From: Arachidicoccus rhizosphaerae
GTDB taxonomy: Bacteria > Bacteroidota > Bacteroidia > Chitinophagales > Chitinophagaceae
Length of the DNA stretch: 64,000 nt
Direction: 5' to 3'
Assembly: GCF_900107765.1 (NCBI RefSeq)
Contig: NZ_FNQY01000020.1
Location: 1 to 64,000, forward strand
Numbering within the stretch: position 1 is the first letter of the stretch; the number at the start of each line of letters is the position of its first letter. Of the stretch, positions 35,961 through 46,042 are shown piece after piece. The translations under genes were made by a program, and so were the position numbers. The notes beneath the pieces were generated by a model. That model saw nothing but the letters and a program-made list of their open reading frames with translations, had not been told where the DNA came from and did not search any database.

Positions 35961-38900
35961 TTAGAAAGTGACATTCAGACCAAAAATGAACTGACGAGAA
36001 GCGGGATATACCCCTAAGTCAACACCTGGTGCAGAGAATGTGCTGGAGAACTGGCTAACTTCTGGGTCCAGGCCAGAATAACCGGTAATGGTAAACAGGT
36101 TGCTGGCACTGATATAAGCCCTGAGGCTTTTAACCTCTTTGTTTTTAAACCAGTTTTCTGTTGGGAATGTATAGCCTAACTGAATATTTTTCATCCTAAA
36201 ATAACTGCCGTCCTGGATATAATAACTGTTGGATTCTAGCTCCATGGCAGAAGGGTTTCTGTAGGGAGCAGGAACATGACTTCCAGTATTTGTTGGGCTC
36301 CAGGCATTAAGAAGTCTTGTGGAGACAGCTCCGTCAAAGGCGCTGAAGTCCGTATAGTACCTGGTAGCATCAAATATATCGTTACCCTGAGATGCATTAA
36401 AGAACATGGACAAATCCCAGCGTTTCCAGGTGGCATTAAAAGATAAAGAGTAAATGAAATCCGGATGTGGGTTTCCAATTATTGTTCGGTCATTCGCATC
36501 AATTACTCCGTCGTTATTAATGTCTGCATATTTCTGACCACCAACTCTGGCTCCGTCATAAGAAGGGGTGTTGGCAATGTCTTCCGTACTTTGATAAATG
36601 CCTGTTACCTTATAACCATAAAATGCTCCAAATACTTCCCCTGCTCTGAGAATAGAAGTGTTGATGCTTCTAAAGGAACCATAAATCTGTTCCGTGACTG
36701 TGGGAGCTAGCTCTACGAGTTTATTGATATTTTTGGATATATTAAAACCAAGGTCAAATTTAAATTCATCTTTTCTGGCATTTTGATGGTAATGATAGTT
36801 TACGCCAAGTTCAACCCCTTTATTGGTCATGGAACCAATGTTTACATATGGAGATGATCCGCCTCCAACGGCTTGAGCCGGTTGTGGAACAGGATATAGC
36901 ATATCGGACGTCTTCCTGTTATAGAAATCTAATGATCCATCAAAACTATGGTCTAATATGGTAAAGTCCAGACCTGCATTCCAACTTTTAAGCTCCTCCC
37001 ATTTAACATCCGGGTTACTATAGCTATTCGACCAGATACCGCTTGCCAGGCTAGTACCTTCGACTGGATAAGAGGATGTGTTTTGAGATGCTTGGAAGGT
37101 TGTTAGATACTGAAAGGATGGGATACTTTGGTTACCAGTAGCGCCATATCCAACACGCAGTTTTAGGTCGTTGATCCAATCTGCACCTTTCATAAAGTTT
37201 TCATTGGAGATTCTCCAGGCCAGACTGGCTGCCGGAAAATTTCCGTAGCGGTGATTGGGGCCAAAATTTGATGATCCGTCCCTGCGAATGGTGGCACTCA
37301 GTAAATACTTATCTGCGTAATCGTAATCTGCTCTGGCGAATAAGGAGTATAAGGAAGATTCATAACCACTAGATCCACTGGATTTGTTCGTACTTGCGGC
37401 ATCCAGATAATAATAATTGATATCGCCGAATATAAAGAAACTGTTTCCTGAACCGCTAAGAACTCTGCCTGTACTGTTGACAGCTTCGGTACCCGCAAGT
37501 AATGTCAAATCATTTTTTTCGGCAAAAGTATGCTTATACGTGAGTGTATTTGTCCAGGTCCATTCAGTTGCATAACCTTGTGACTCATTCAATGGGTTAT
37601 TGGTATAGTTACCCTCGGAAAATTCTGGGTTGGGATATCCAATACTAAGATTGGTGTAGTTGTCATAACGCAGACCATAGGTAGTCTTTAAATTTAATCC
37701 TTTTAGGATTTCTAAATCGGCGTATGCGCTACCAAAGAATTGATTATCGGTATTAATGTTGTCTTTAGCTCTGTATAATACGGCCAGCGGGTTTTCTGCA
37801 TTTCCCAGCATGGAACCTTTAGTGCCGGCAAAATTGCCCTGGATGTCATAGACGGGGATTATGGTCTGGATGCGATAAGCCCAACCAATAGGAGAGCCTT
37901 CTCCCTGGTAGCTGCCTGCAGTATTGGTGTTTGTTGAAAAACCATTAAATTTCGAGCGTGAATACTGCATGTTTTCTCCAATGGTTAAATGGTCATTTAA
38001 TGTCTTAAATTGCGAGTTTGCCCTAACCTGTGCTCTTTCGAAACCTGTATAACGAATCGTACCGTCTTGCTTAAAATAACCTCCACTGATTGCATAATTA
38101 GCGTTTTCTCCACCACCCAAAATGCTAATCTCATGACTTTGCATAGGTGCTTTATGGGTAATTACGTCAAACCAGTTAGTTCCCTGCTGATTAGCTTTGG
38201 TTATCTGGTAAAATGTAGAGGCATCCTGAGAATAACGATATTTGGAAGGATCGGCGTCTGCGGCTGTAACTTCCTGGCCTGTTTTTGAACCTGCCAGCAA
38301 ATATTCAGGCAAAGTAGGTTGGTCCCCAGTTCCATAATTAGTACCTACAGATTTTCCATCAATAGCGATACCTGCATTTTTAACGGCAGCAAAAAGATAA
38401 TCTGCATACTGTTGCGGATTCATATAATCAGGGAAGGTTCCCTTGTTGGGCGACTGAATCCCATAATAAGAAGTGATTGAAATTCTAGGGGGACCCGTTT
38501 TCCCTTTTTTGGTTGTGATGATTACAACGCCGTTATTTGCTCTGGAACCATAAATAGAAGCAGCGGATGCATCTTTCAAAACCTGCATGGATTCAATGTC
38601 CTCAGCACTTAACCAACTGAGTTTTCCTGTATAGGGCATACCATCAATGATGAATAGCGGGTCATTGTTGTTAATGGTACTAAAACCACGAATGCGAATC
38701 TGCGGAGTAGCGCCAGGGGAACCGTCATTAATGATTTGGACACCAGCAGCCTTACCCTGCATCGCTTCTACAGGGCTGGCTGCGGGCTGATCCTTAACTT
38801 CATTCATGTCAACTACCGCCACTGAACCTGTCAGGTCTTTTTTCTGCATGGTTCCATAACCAACCACAATGACATCGCTTAGGTCAGAATTTGTGGGCGT

Positions 38901-39197
38901 AAGTTGCATGTTGATTACCGGATCATTGCCGACGGTAAAACTGGCTTTTTTATAACCTACAGATGAAAATTGCAGCACATCACCTGTTGCTGCCTGGATA
39001 CTGTACTGACCATTTTCGTCTGTGGTCGTACCTTGATTCTTGCCCAGTAATTCTACTGAGGCGTTGGGAAGGGGAGCTCCCTTTTCTGATGTTACCTTTC
39101 CTGAAACGGTTTTGCTTTGCCCAAATGCCTGGAGGCTAATGGCAAAACAAAAGGTTAGTAGGAAAAGTAACATGGCAGTGGGGTTAAATCTTTTCAT
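35961..39197 (-). CDS. SusC/RagA-type TonB-dependent outer-membrane transporter
   Basis: 1078 residues. A signal peptide of about 27 residues ends 'LQAFGQ'. A carboxypeptidase-regulatory-like domain follows (about 30-105, 'SGKVTSEKGAPLPNASVEL'), then the SusC hallmark 'DVIVVGYGTMQKKDLTGSV', a plug with 'IRIRGFSTINNNDPLFIIDG' and 'MQVLKDASAASIYGSRANNGVV', here cited in parts, and a barrel that ends 'IFGLNVTF' with the usual terminal phenylalanine. It heads a two-gene unit with the SusD at 34196, and is divergent from the GH2 gene across a 435-base AT-rich region. Confidence 0.95.
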   Translation of the reverse strand: MKRFNPTAMLLFLLTFCFAISLQAFGQSKTVSGKVTSEKGAPLPNASVELLGKNQGTTTDENGQYSIQAATGDVLQFSSVGYKKASFTVGNDPVINMQLTPTNSDLSDVIVVGYGTMQKKDLTGSVAVVDMNEVKDQPAASPVEAMQGKAAGVQIINDGSPGATPQIRIRGFSTINNNDPLFIIDGMPYTGKLSWLSAEDIESMQVLKDASAASIYGSRANNGVVIITTKKGKTGPPRISITSYYGIQSPNKGTFPDYMNPQQYADYLFAAVKNAGIAIDGKSVGTNYGTGDQPTLPEYLLAGSKTGQEVTAADADPSKYRYSQDASTFYQITKANQQGTNWFDVITHKAPMQSHEISILGGGENANYAISGGYFKQDGTIRYTGFERAQVRANSQFKTLNDHLTIGENMQYSRSKFNGFSTNTNTAGSYQGEGSPIGWAYRIQTIIPVYDIQGNFAGTKGSMLGNAENPLAVLYRAKDNINTDNQFFGSAYADLEILKGLNLKTTYGLRYDNYTNLSIGYPNPEFSEGNYTNNPLNESQGYATEWTWTNTLTYKHTFAEKNDLTLLAGTEAVNSTGRVLSGSGNSFFIFGDINYYYLDAASTNKSSGSSGYESSLYSLFARADYDYADKYLLSATIRRDGSSNFGPNHRYGNFPAASLAWRISNENFMKGADWINDLKLRVGYGATGNQSIPSFQYLTTFQASQNTSSYPVEGTSLASGIWSNSYSNPDVKWEELKSWNAGLDFTILDHSFDGSLDFYNRKTSDMLYPVPQPAQAVGGGSSPYVNIGSMTNKGVELGVNYHYHQNARKDEFKFDLGFNISKNINKLVELAPTVTEQIYGSFRSINTSILRAGEVFGAFYGYKVTGIYQSTEDIANTPSYDGARVGGQKYADINNDGVIDANDRTIIGNPHPDFIYSLSFNATWKRWDLSMFFNASQGNDIFDATRYYTDFSAFDGAVSTRLLNAWSPTNTGSHVPAPYRNPSAMELESNSYYIQDGSYFRMKNIQLGYTFPTENWFKNKEVKSLRAYISASNLFTITGYSGLDPEVSQFSSTFSAPGVDLGVYPASRQFIFGLNVTF

Positions 39198-39632
39198 ACA
39201 TTACAATGTTTTAAAGTGTACTGATTTTGATGCAAATGCATCTCTAAGGTATGTTAACATTATGTGTTAATGAAAAATAAAAATAATAGGCGCTGTGTAA
39301 AATGTGCTTAATAAAAAAATCATTTATTGCTTAAAATAGTTGTTTTAGATATAATTAAAAAATGTAATATAAGTAATGCATTCTTGATTATACTTTAATT
39401 TACTTGTTATTATTTAACAATTGCATTGCTTTAATAAGTCTGATTTATCTGCTTAATAATTGTTAATTTTCCCAAGAATTATTGTGGAAAAAAAGATGAT
39501 TTTTGTTTTTATGACTTTCAGAAATTTTCATGAATTGTAAATAAAATATCAATAATCTGATAAAAAGTATAGATTTTTTAACTTGCCTGACATTTCTATT
39601 TTTTATCATTGATTTTAAAAATAAAAGCTAGC
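39198..39632. other. Divergent intergenic region between SusC and GH2 genes
   Basis: 435 AT-rich bases that must carry promoters in both directions. No exact TTTG/TAnnTTTG pair was found. The nearest minus-strand match is TGCATTTG (complement of 39232-39239), one base off the -7 element. This may point to use of an alternative (ECF) sigma factor or an activator. Confidence 0.4.
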
Positions 39633-42600
39633 ATGCATTCAACTTTCTTGAAATTATCAGGCTCAGGGGGAGGCTCTTTAAACAGGTTTTATAACAAGCT
39701 TTCTAAATTAAGCTCTGTCTTTGTCTGGGGCTGTTTATTATTTCCAAGTATTCATTTAATGGCTCAAAATACTTCTTCAGCAGGGAGTCATCTATTTTCC
39801 AGTTCAGATACGGCAGCTGTGCCATCCGAAATTCAGGATCCGGAATGTTTAGGTATTAATAAAGAACCTTACCATGCAACTTTAATGCCTTATAAAACCA
39901 CCACAGAGGCATTAAATGCGAATAGAATGGCCTCAAGTTATGCCTTGAGTCTGAATGGAATCTGGAAGTTTAATTGGGTAGATTGGCCTCAGAAAAGACC
40001 AGTTGATTTTTATAAGGAAGATTATGATGTGTCAAAATGGGCTGATATCCCGGTACCTTCAAACTGGCAAGTTCAAGGATATGGGACACCTAATTACAGT
40101 AATTATAATTATATCTTTCAAAAGGATTTTCCAAATGTTATGTCAACACCATCAGTAAGTTTTACTACTTATGAGAAAAGAAATCCAGTAGGAAGCTACC
40201 GCAGAGTTTTTGAATTACCGGATAATTGGGATGGCAGAGAAATATTTGTAACATTTGATGGGGTGGACGCAGGCTTTTTTCTTTGGGTGAATGGTAAAAA
40301 GGTTGGTTATAGCGTTAATAGCCGTAATGCTGCTGAATTTAACCTGACAAAGTTTGTTCATCCCGGGAAAAATATGATTGCAGTAGAAGTTTATCGTTTC
40401 ACAACTGGCAGCTATCTGGAAGATCAGGATATGTGGCGTTTGAGCGGCATCTTTAGAAATGTTACCCTTTGGAGTAGCCCTAAGGTGCATGTCAGAGATT
40501 TTTTTATAAAAACAAAACTGGATAAAAATTATCAGAATGCAACTTTGGATTTAACGGCAACGGTAAAAAATTACAGTGATAACCAAATGAGCTCCAGAAA
40601 GCTCTCCTTAAGCTTATTTGAAGGAGATATATTAGTAAAAGGAGTAAATGCCACAATCGATGTTCCTCAGTTAGCTCCGGGAGAGGAAGTGCAATTGCAT
40701 TCAACAGTATCTGTCAACCGTCCTAAAAAATGGACCGCGGAGACGCCGATATTATATACTTCAGTTTTAAGGCTGTCTACAAAGGAAAAATCTGACAAGA
40801 ATAGTAAAACAGATGGCGGAAATGGTGAAATTTTGTCTGCCAGAACTGGATTCAGGGATATTAAAATTCAAGGACGCGAGTTATTGGTTAACGGGGTGCC
40901 AATCAAACTTAAAGGAGTGAATCGTCATGAAAATTGGCCAGATGATGGTCATGCTGTGACAGAAGCGCAGATGATCCGAGATATTGAGCTCATTAAGCAA
41001 GCGAATTGTAATCATGTAAGGACCTGTCATTATAGTGATGATCCTAGATGGTATGAACTTTGTGACCAGTATGGTTTGTATCTGGTTGCAGAGGCTAATT
41101 TAGAATGTCATGGTGCGTGGGACGAGTTTAATGAGGACCCAAGAATTAAGGCTGCCATTATTGATCGGAATGTAGCCAATGTTGAGAATTTTAAAAATCA
41201 CCCTAGTGTTATTATCTGGTCACTGGGAAATGAGTGTGGAAGCGGCGGTACAAATTTCAGAGCAGTGCTTTCAAAAATCAGAGAAATCGACCCGACCCGA
41301 CCTACACATTATCAAGGCTTTGGTATTGGGGATAAAAATCCCGCAGATATTGACAGCGAAATGTATACAAGCATTGACGGAGTAGAAAATCATGCAAAGG
41401 ATAAAACGCTGACTAAACCATTTTACCTTTGCGAATATGCTCATGCCATGTTCAATTCTATGGGATCAGTAGATTTATATAATGACCTGTTTGATAAATA
41501 TCCTGCACTATTGGGTGGTGCTATCTGGGAATGGCAGGATCAAGGAATTTATAATAACAGAGATCCTAAACATCCCATAACTGCTTATGGAGGTGGTTTT
41601 GGGGAAGTACCCAATGATCATTATTTTATTCACAAAGGGGTTGTATTCTCAGATCGGAGTCCTAAGCCACATTACCCTGAACTGAAACATGCTTATCAAT
41701 GGGTAACGATCAAGCTAAAAGATACATCCAAACAGCTTATTACGATTAAAAATCGTTATCAGTTTACCAATCTGGATCAACTGACTGCAACATGGTCTGT
41801 TGCTGAGGATGGTAAGCAAATAGCCAGTGGCCCTTTAAATATAGGGAATCTTGAACCAGGTAATGAAAAAGAAATAAAGGTTCCTTATCAGTTGGAACCA
41901 ATTCCAGGTAAAGAATATTTTGTCCGAGTGGCTTTTCAACTTAGTAAAAACGAGTTGTGGGCAAAGAAAGGGTATGAGGTTGCCAGTCAGCAATTTGAGT
42001 TGGGGATTCTTAAGCAACCAATTAACAGGTTAATCTCCGGACAGTTAAAAGTTCATGAGGATGATCAAAATATTACAGTCAATGGTCCTGATTTTGGCCT
42101 GATGTTGGATAAAAAATTAGGGGTATTTACTCAAATGCAAAGTCATGGAGAGGACCTGTTAGAGGCGGATGCCAAAGGTCCTTATCTACATTTGTGGCGT
42201 GCACCACATAGAAAAGATGATATGTGGGCTTATCCTGAGTGGCAAAAATATGGTCTGGATGATTTAAGATGGTCTGCCTCTGATGTTAATGTCACTGAGA
42301 TCGGCGCGGGAAAAATAAAACTCGATGTAATGCTGCTCGGAAAAGGAAAAAGAGATTTTACAGTTACACATCATGTTATTTATACGGTTACTGCTAATGG
42401 AAAACTTACTGTTGAAAATCAGGTTCATTTCAGTAAGCAGGATATTCCTCTTGGAAGGTTGGGCATCCGTTTATTTTTAAACAAAAAACTGGATAATGTA
42501 GAGTATCTGGGCCGTGGGCCAATGGAGAATTATGCAGACCGTAAATCTGGTTTTGATATAGGTGATTACAGTAGTTCCGTTATGGAGCAAATGACAGGTT

Positions 42601-42932
42601 ATGAAAAGCCTATGGACTGTGGAAATCATGAAGATGTAAGATGGGTATGCCTAACCGGTAAAGCTCTACATAATGGTTATGGCTTAAAAGTTTTCCATGT
42701 CGGTGAGGATTATTTACAGTTTACGGCTTTACCCTACAGTGATGAACAGATGACGCCTGTAGAGTATAAAATAGACCTTCCTAAATCCAATGCAACCGTG
42801 CTGGTAATTGCGCATAAAACGCTAGGGGTAGGTTCCTATGGATGCGGTCCTAAGCCCTTGGATAGATTTATTCCGAATTCACAGGATGCCAGTTTTAGCT
42901 ATGGTTTGGATTTAGTTAATCCTGTGAAGTAA
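39633..42932 (+). CDS. GH2 beta-galactosidase (LacZ-type)
   Basis: The ATG at 39633 is chosen (1099 residues); a TTG at 39609 in the same frame is less likely. A signal peptide runs to about residue 44 ('VWGCLLFPSIHLMAQ'). The full LacZ order is present: sugar-binding jelly roll (about 80-285), Ig-like domain, TIM barrel (about 415-690), a further Ig-like domain, and the small-chain domain (about 815-1090). The acid/base is Glu534 in 'IIWSLGNECGSGG' and the nucleophile Glu601 in 'FYLCEYAHAM'; 'GVNRHENWPDDGH' and 'VRTCHYSDDPRWYELCD' also match. It removes terminal beta-galactose in the periplasm. It is divergent from the SusC/SusD pair and ends at a clear terminator. Confidence 0.95.
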   Translation: MHSTFLKLSGSGGGSLNRFYNKLSKLSSVFVWGCLLFPSIHLMAQNTSSAGSHLFSSSDTAAVPSEIQDPECLGINKEPYHATLMPYKTTTEALNANRMASSYALSLNGIWKFNWVDWPQKRPVDFYKEDYDVSKWADIPVPSNWQVQGYGTPNYSNYNYIFQKDFPNVMSTPSVSFTTYEKRNPVGSYRRVFELPDNWDGREIFVTFDGVDAGFFLWVNGKKVGYSVNSRNAAEFNLTKFVHPGKNMIAVEVYRFTTGSYLEDQDMWRLSGIFRNVTLWSSPKVHVRDFFIKTKLDKNYQNATLDLTATVKNYSDNQMSSRKLSLSLFEGDILVKGVNATIDVPQLAPGEEVQLHSTVSVNRPKKWTAETPILYTSVLRLSTKEKSDKNSKTDGGNGEILSARTGFRDIKIQGRELLVNGVPIKLKGVNRHENWPDDGHAVTEAQMIRDIELIKQANCNHVRTCHYSDDPRWYELCDQYGLYLVAEANLECHGAWDEFNEDPRIKAAIIDRNVANVENFKNHPSVIIWSLGNECGSGGTNFRAVLSKIREIDPTRPTHYQGFGIGDKNPADIDSEMYTSIDGVENHAKDKTLTKPFYLCEYAHAMFNSMGSVDLYNDLFDKYPALLGGAIWEWQDQGIYNNRDPKHPITAYGGGFGEVPNDHYFIHKGVVFSDRSPKPHYPELKHAYQWVTIKLKDTSKQLITIKNRYQFTNLDQLTATWSVAEDGKQIASGPLNIGNLEPGNEKEIKVPYQLEPIPGKEYFVRVAFQLSKNELWAKKGYEVASQQFELGILKQPINRLISGQLKVHEDDQNITVNGPDFGLMLDKKLGVFTQMQSHGEDLLEADAKGPYLHLWRAPHRKDDMWAYPEWQKYGLDDLRWSASDVNVTEIGAGKIKLDVMLLGKGKRDFTVTHHVIYTVTANGKLTVENQVHFSKQDIPLGRLGIRLFLNKKLDNVEYLGRGPMENYADRKSGFDIGDYSSSVMEQMTGYEKPMDCGNHEDVRWVCLTGKALHNGYGLKVFHVGEDYLQFTALPYSDEQMTPVEYKIDLPKSNATVLVIAHKTLGVGSYGCGPKPLDRFIPNSQDASFSYGLDLVNPVK

Positions 42933-43043
42933 ATGGATTAGGAAAGAACAGTGAAGGGAGATTTTTAGTAAGGTTACCATCTGGACAATTTAAATGTCTT
43001 TGACCTGAATATTAATTATTATACATCTGTAAAGAAAACAAAG

Positions 43044-43082
43044 AGCCAGTGTAAGTTCGAAAATTCAAACCTTGCACTGGCT
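43044..43082 (+). terminator. Rho-independent terminator of the GH2 gene
   Basis: AGCCAGTGTAAG (43044-43055) pairs with CTTGCACTGGCT (43071-43082) with one G-U pair, followed by TTTATTTA. It lies about 110 bases after the GH2 stop and 65 bases before the convergent GH29 gene ends. Confidence 0.75.
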
Positions 43083-43147
43083 TTTATTTAGTAAATATTG
43101 CTGATTTATATATTACTTATTCCGTTTATAACAAGTATCTTAAATGA

Positions 43148-44506
43148 TTATTGCAAAAATAATTCAACTACCGGAATATCATATGGAGGACGTACTTTGG
43201 GCATATTGAGTATTAAGTCCTGTCCCTGCTGCGTGTATGTTAATTCTGAAGCGTCATTTAGGAGCTGGGCATATTTGATTTTACCGGTATAACCGGTTAG
43301 TTTCAGTTTGCCGTTTTCTGGAATATCGTATAAGCAAATATATAGCCTCTTTGTAGTAGGATTGTAAGTGAGTTTTGTGCCATCTGGGACCTGGTAGCTA
43401 TCCGGTGCAAATGTGCAGCCATAAATGGCTCTGTTATTAGCATGCATCCAGTAGGCTATACTGTCCAAATGGCTGACCGCGCGATAATCGAATTCTCCCC
43501 TTGCCGTCGGACCCACATTTAATATCAAATTTCCTCCATTTGAAACTGATGATATTAATAAATCCAATAATTGATGATTCGTTTTCCATGATGTCTCATC
43601 CCTATAATAACCCCAGGAGCCAGAAAAGGTCTGACAAGTTTCCCAGACCTTGCCTCTGTATTTCGCCAAGGTTTGTGCACTAACTTGTTCAGGCGTTTCA
43701 AAATCGTAACCATCGCTATAGTCATTCAAATCCAGTCTATTGTCCACTATAATTTCCGGTTGAAGTTGACGAATCATTTTAAGAAGTTCTTTGGAATGCC
43801 AATCTTGATGCCCTTTACCGTTTTTACCAGGGAAAGAAAAATCTAACCAGAGAATATCAATTTTTCCATAATTCGTAAGAAGCTCTCTGACTTGATTAAA
43901 AAGGTACTTGCGGTACTTTTCCATATCGCGGCCCTGATTAATCTTAGCATAAGCCAGGCTATCCCCATTGTCAATGCGTTGCGGATGGTTCCTGTCAATC
44001 GTATAGTCGGGATAATGCCAATCCAGCAAAGAATAATAAAATCCTACCTTAATCCCTTCCGCTCTAAATGCATCAACGAACTCCCGGACTAAATCTCTGT
44101 GCGCTGGCGTATTAGTTGCTTTATAATCAGTGTATTTGGAATCAAACAAGCAAAATCCTTCATGGTGTTTAGTGGTAAGAACTGCGTATTTCATGCCAGC
44201 AGCTTTTGCTTCTTTAGCCCATTTTTTTGGTTCAAAATGATCTGGATCAAAATTGTCAAAATATTTTTGATATTGTTGAGTAGTTAGTCTTTCTCTGTTT
44301 TTAACCCATTCATGCCTGGCTGCTTCAGAATATAACCCCCAATGAATGAACATGCCAAATCGAGCATCGGTCCACCATTGCAAACGGTGGGACTTTTGTT
44401 GAGCAGTTTCATTGAATAGCTGTTTGGTCGTGTTTTGAGCTCGACTAATAAAAGAGACTGTCAATAAGAAGGCAATTAGGATACAAGGAATATTCTTTTT
44501 TTGCAT
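43148..44506 (-). CDS. GH29 alpha-L-fucosidase
   Basis: 452 residues with a signal peptide (about 1-23, 'LIAFLLTVSFISRAQ'). GH29 blocks: 'WWTDARFGMFIHWGLYS' (44-60), 'GMKYAVLTTKHHEGFCLFDS' (104-123), 'GFYYSLLDWHYPDY' (155-168), and the nucleophile Asp222 in 'DILWLDFSFPG'. 'WETCQTFSGSWGYYRDE' and 'GGNLILNVGPTARGEF' follow. The enzyme removes alpha-L-fucose with retention; a C-terminal beta domain follows at about 370-452. It is convergent with the GH2 gene. Together with the SusC/SusD and GH2 it suggests a fucosylated, galactosylated glycan such as xyloglucan side chains or mucin-like chains (inference). Confidence 0.93.
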   Translation of the reverse strand: MQKKNIPCILIAFLLTVSFISRAQNTTKQLFNETAQQKSHRLQWWTDARFGMFIHWGLYSEAARHEWVKNRERLTTQQYQKYFDNFDPDHFEPKKWAKEAKAAGMKYAVLTTKHHEGFCLFDSKYTDYKATNTPAHRDLVREFVDAFRAEGIKVGFYYSLLDWHYPDYTIDRNHPQRIDNGDSLAYAKINQGRDMEKYRKYLFNQVRELLTNYGKIDILWLDFSFPGKNGKGHQDWHSKELLKMIRQLQPEIIVDNRLDLNDYSDGYDFETPEQVSAQTLAKYRGKVWETCQTFSGSWGYYRDETSWKTNHQLLDLLISSVSNGGNLILNVGPTARGEFDYRAVSHLDSIAYWMHANNRAIYGCTFAPDSYQVPDGTKLTYNPTTKRLYICLYDIPENGKLKLTGYTGKIKYAQLLNDASELTYTQQGQDLILNMPKVRPPYDIPVVELFLQ

Positions 44507-45038
44507 ACGAGTTTTGATTAATTAATTAAATAATATTGTTTTTATATCCAAGTTTTTATTAAAACCAACAGGTTCTAACATTCGTGTAGGCGAGATGATA
44601 CTCAAGTTTTCTGTATAGGGTTCTGATCAATTATAATCCAGAGTCTTGTATTGAACCCAATAGCTTAAAAGAACCAAATAAAAATAGGGTATATTATTAT
44701 GTTCAGATGATGATAAATTGGCTTTCAATTAAGTTATTTTAACCAATTTCCTTTAGCGTGGTTATCGAAATGTAGAATATCGCTTTGCTAAGAGAAAACG
44801 ATTGTGGAATTTGGAGCTGCAATTACAATGATTTGTTAATGATAGGAGAACTTGCGGGAAAATAATTATTTTAATGTTTCAAAACAGGCGATTTGTGCTT
44901 CATTTTTTTGGAGTTTCAATTACTTGTTTTGAAAATTTGAGGAAATTAAAATTTTATAAAATTAACCGGAAACAGTGTGCTCAATTTCTATCAGCGTATA
45001 TGCAACTTTAATGAAATTGAGTGAACCTATCTTCAAAA
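44507..45038. other. Divergent intergenic region between GH29 and SGNH genes
   Basis: About 530 AT-rich bases with no supported gene. No exact Bacteroidota promoter pair was found. Near-matches on the plus strand are TTTTTTTG (about 44904-44911) and TTGTTTTG (about 44924-44932), each one base from TAnnTTTG. Confidence 0.4.
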
Positions 45039-45794
45039 ATGATGGCAATGATTAAAACAAAGAAATCAATTTTTATCGCCGAAAGTCAAAAGGCTTCTCT
45101 TTCATTTGCAAAGTTGTTGGCTTTTGGTATGCTGACACTCGGACTAGGTCTATTTAATGGAAAGCTCCTGGCTCAAAAAGGGGACTGGGCAAATTTTCAT
45201 AAGTATGAGGCTTCTAATCAAATTTTAAAGACGCAACCTAAAAGTGAAAGGAGCGTTGTTTTTTTAGGTAATTCTATTACGGAAGGTTGGTATAATACGG
45301 ATAGCAGTTTTTTTAAAAGTAATCATTTTATTGGGAGGGGTATAAGTGGACAGACAACTTCTCAAATGCTGATCCGTTTTAGAAAAGACGTTATTGATTT
45401 AGCTCCCAAGGCGGTGGTTATACTGGCAGGAACGAATGATATTGCTGGAAATACCGGAGATATTACACTTGAGAATATCCTTGGTAACCTTGCATCAATG
45501 GCAGAATTAGCCAAAGCTCATGGCATTAAGGTCTTTTTGTGCTCATTGACACCTGCCTTTGACTATCCATGGAGTAGAGGGAAGGACCCTAACGTAAAAA
45601 TTCCTAAGCTGAATAAAATGATTCAGGATTATGCCAATAAAAATCATTTTACCTATGTCGATTATTTCTCCAAACTAGCGGATAGTCGTAACGGACTACC
45701 TGAAAATCTAGCAAAAGATGGGGTGCATCCGACTCTAGAAGGTTATAAAATTATGGAAAATATTGTGACTCAATCACTTGGGAAAGTGCGTTAG
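45039..45794 (+). CDS. SGNH/GDSL-family esterase, secreted
   Basis: 251 residues from the ATG at 45039; a GTG at 45021 and ATGs at 45042 and 45048 are alternatives. A signal segment ('LLAFGMLTLGLGLFNGKLLAQ') is followed by a single SGNH hydrolase domain. The four family blocks are present: 'VVFLGNSITEGW' with Ser79, 'GRGISGQTT' with the oxyanion glycine, 'ILAGTNDIAGN' with Asn133, and 'KDGVHPTLEGY' with Asp227 and His230. Enzymes of this kind in PULs often remove acetyl groups from sugars. Its position beside GH29 and GH2 genes supports a carbohydrate esterase role, but the substrate is inferred. Confidence 0.85.
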   Translation: MMAMIKTKKSIFIAESQKASLSFAKLLAFGMLTLGLGLFNGKLLAQKGDWANFHKYEASNQILKTQPKSERSVVFLGNSITEGWYNTDSSFFKSNHFIGRGISGQTTSQMLIRFRKDVIDLAPKAVVILAGTNDIAGNTGDITLENILGNLASMAELAKAHGIKVFLCSLTPAFDYPWSRGKDPNVKIPKLNKMIQDYANKNHFTYVDYFSKLADSRNGLPENLAKDGVHPTLEGYKIMENIVTQSLGKVR

Positions 45795-45844
45795 CAGGAT
45801 TCATGATGTTTGATTCTGTAATAAATTAATAATCAGAGATTTTA

Positions 45845-45875
45845 GCCAGCATTAAATAAGTTTTATTTTGCTGGC
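45845..45875 (+). terminator. Terminator of the SGNH gene
   Basis: GCCAGC (45845-45850) pairs with GCTGGC (45870-45875), followed by ATTTTTGTA. It lies about 50 bases after the stop codon. Confidence 0.55.
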
Positions 45876-45955
45876 ATTTTTGTATTATTTATTTCGGGCT
45901 ATTTAGGCATTATAAAGTCCAAAGCCATAATTAAGGTTACAAAGTCGACTTGTTG

Positions 45956-45963
45956 TACTTTTG
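45956..45963 (+). promoter_or_regulatory. Possible -7 element for xseA
   Basis: TACTTTTG matches TAnnTTTG and lies 80 bases ahead of the xseA start. A matching TTTG at 19-21 bases upstream is not present, so support is partial. Confidence 0.3.
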
Positions 45964-46042
45964 TAATAAGAAGCACATGAGTATGGGAGACTCCTTTATT
46001 TTGTAATAACCAGCAAATTGTGCCTGAATTTAAGTAGAAGTC

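Noticed and set aside
41179-41385. Overlapping small frame within the GH2 gene
   Set aside because: Out-of-frame shadow over the catalytic barrel region of a well-supported gene.
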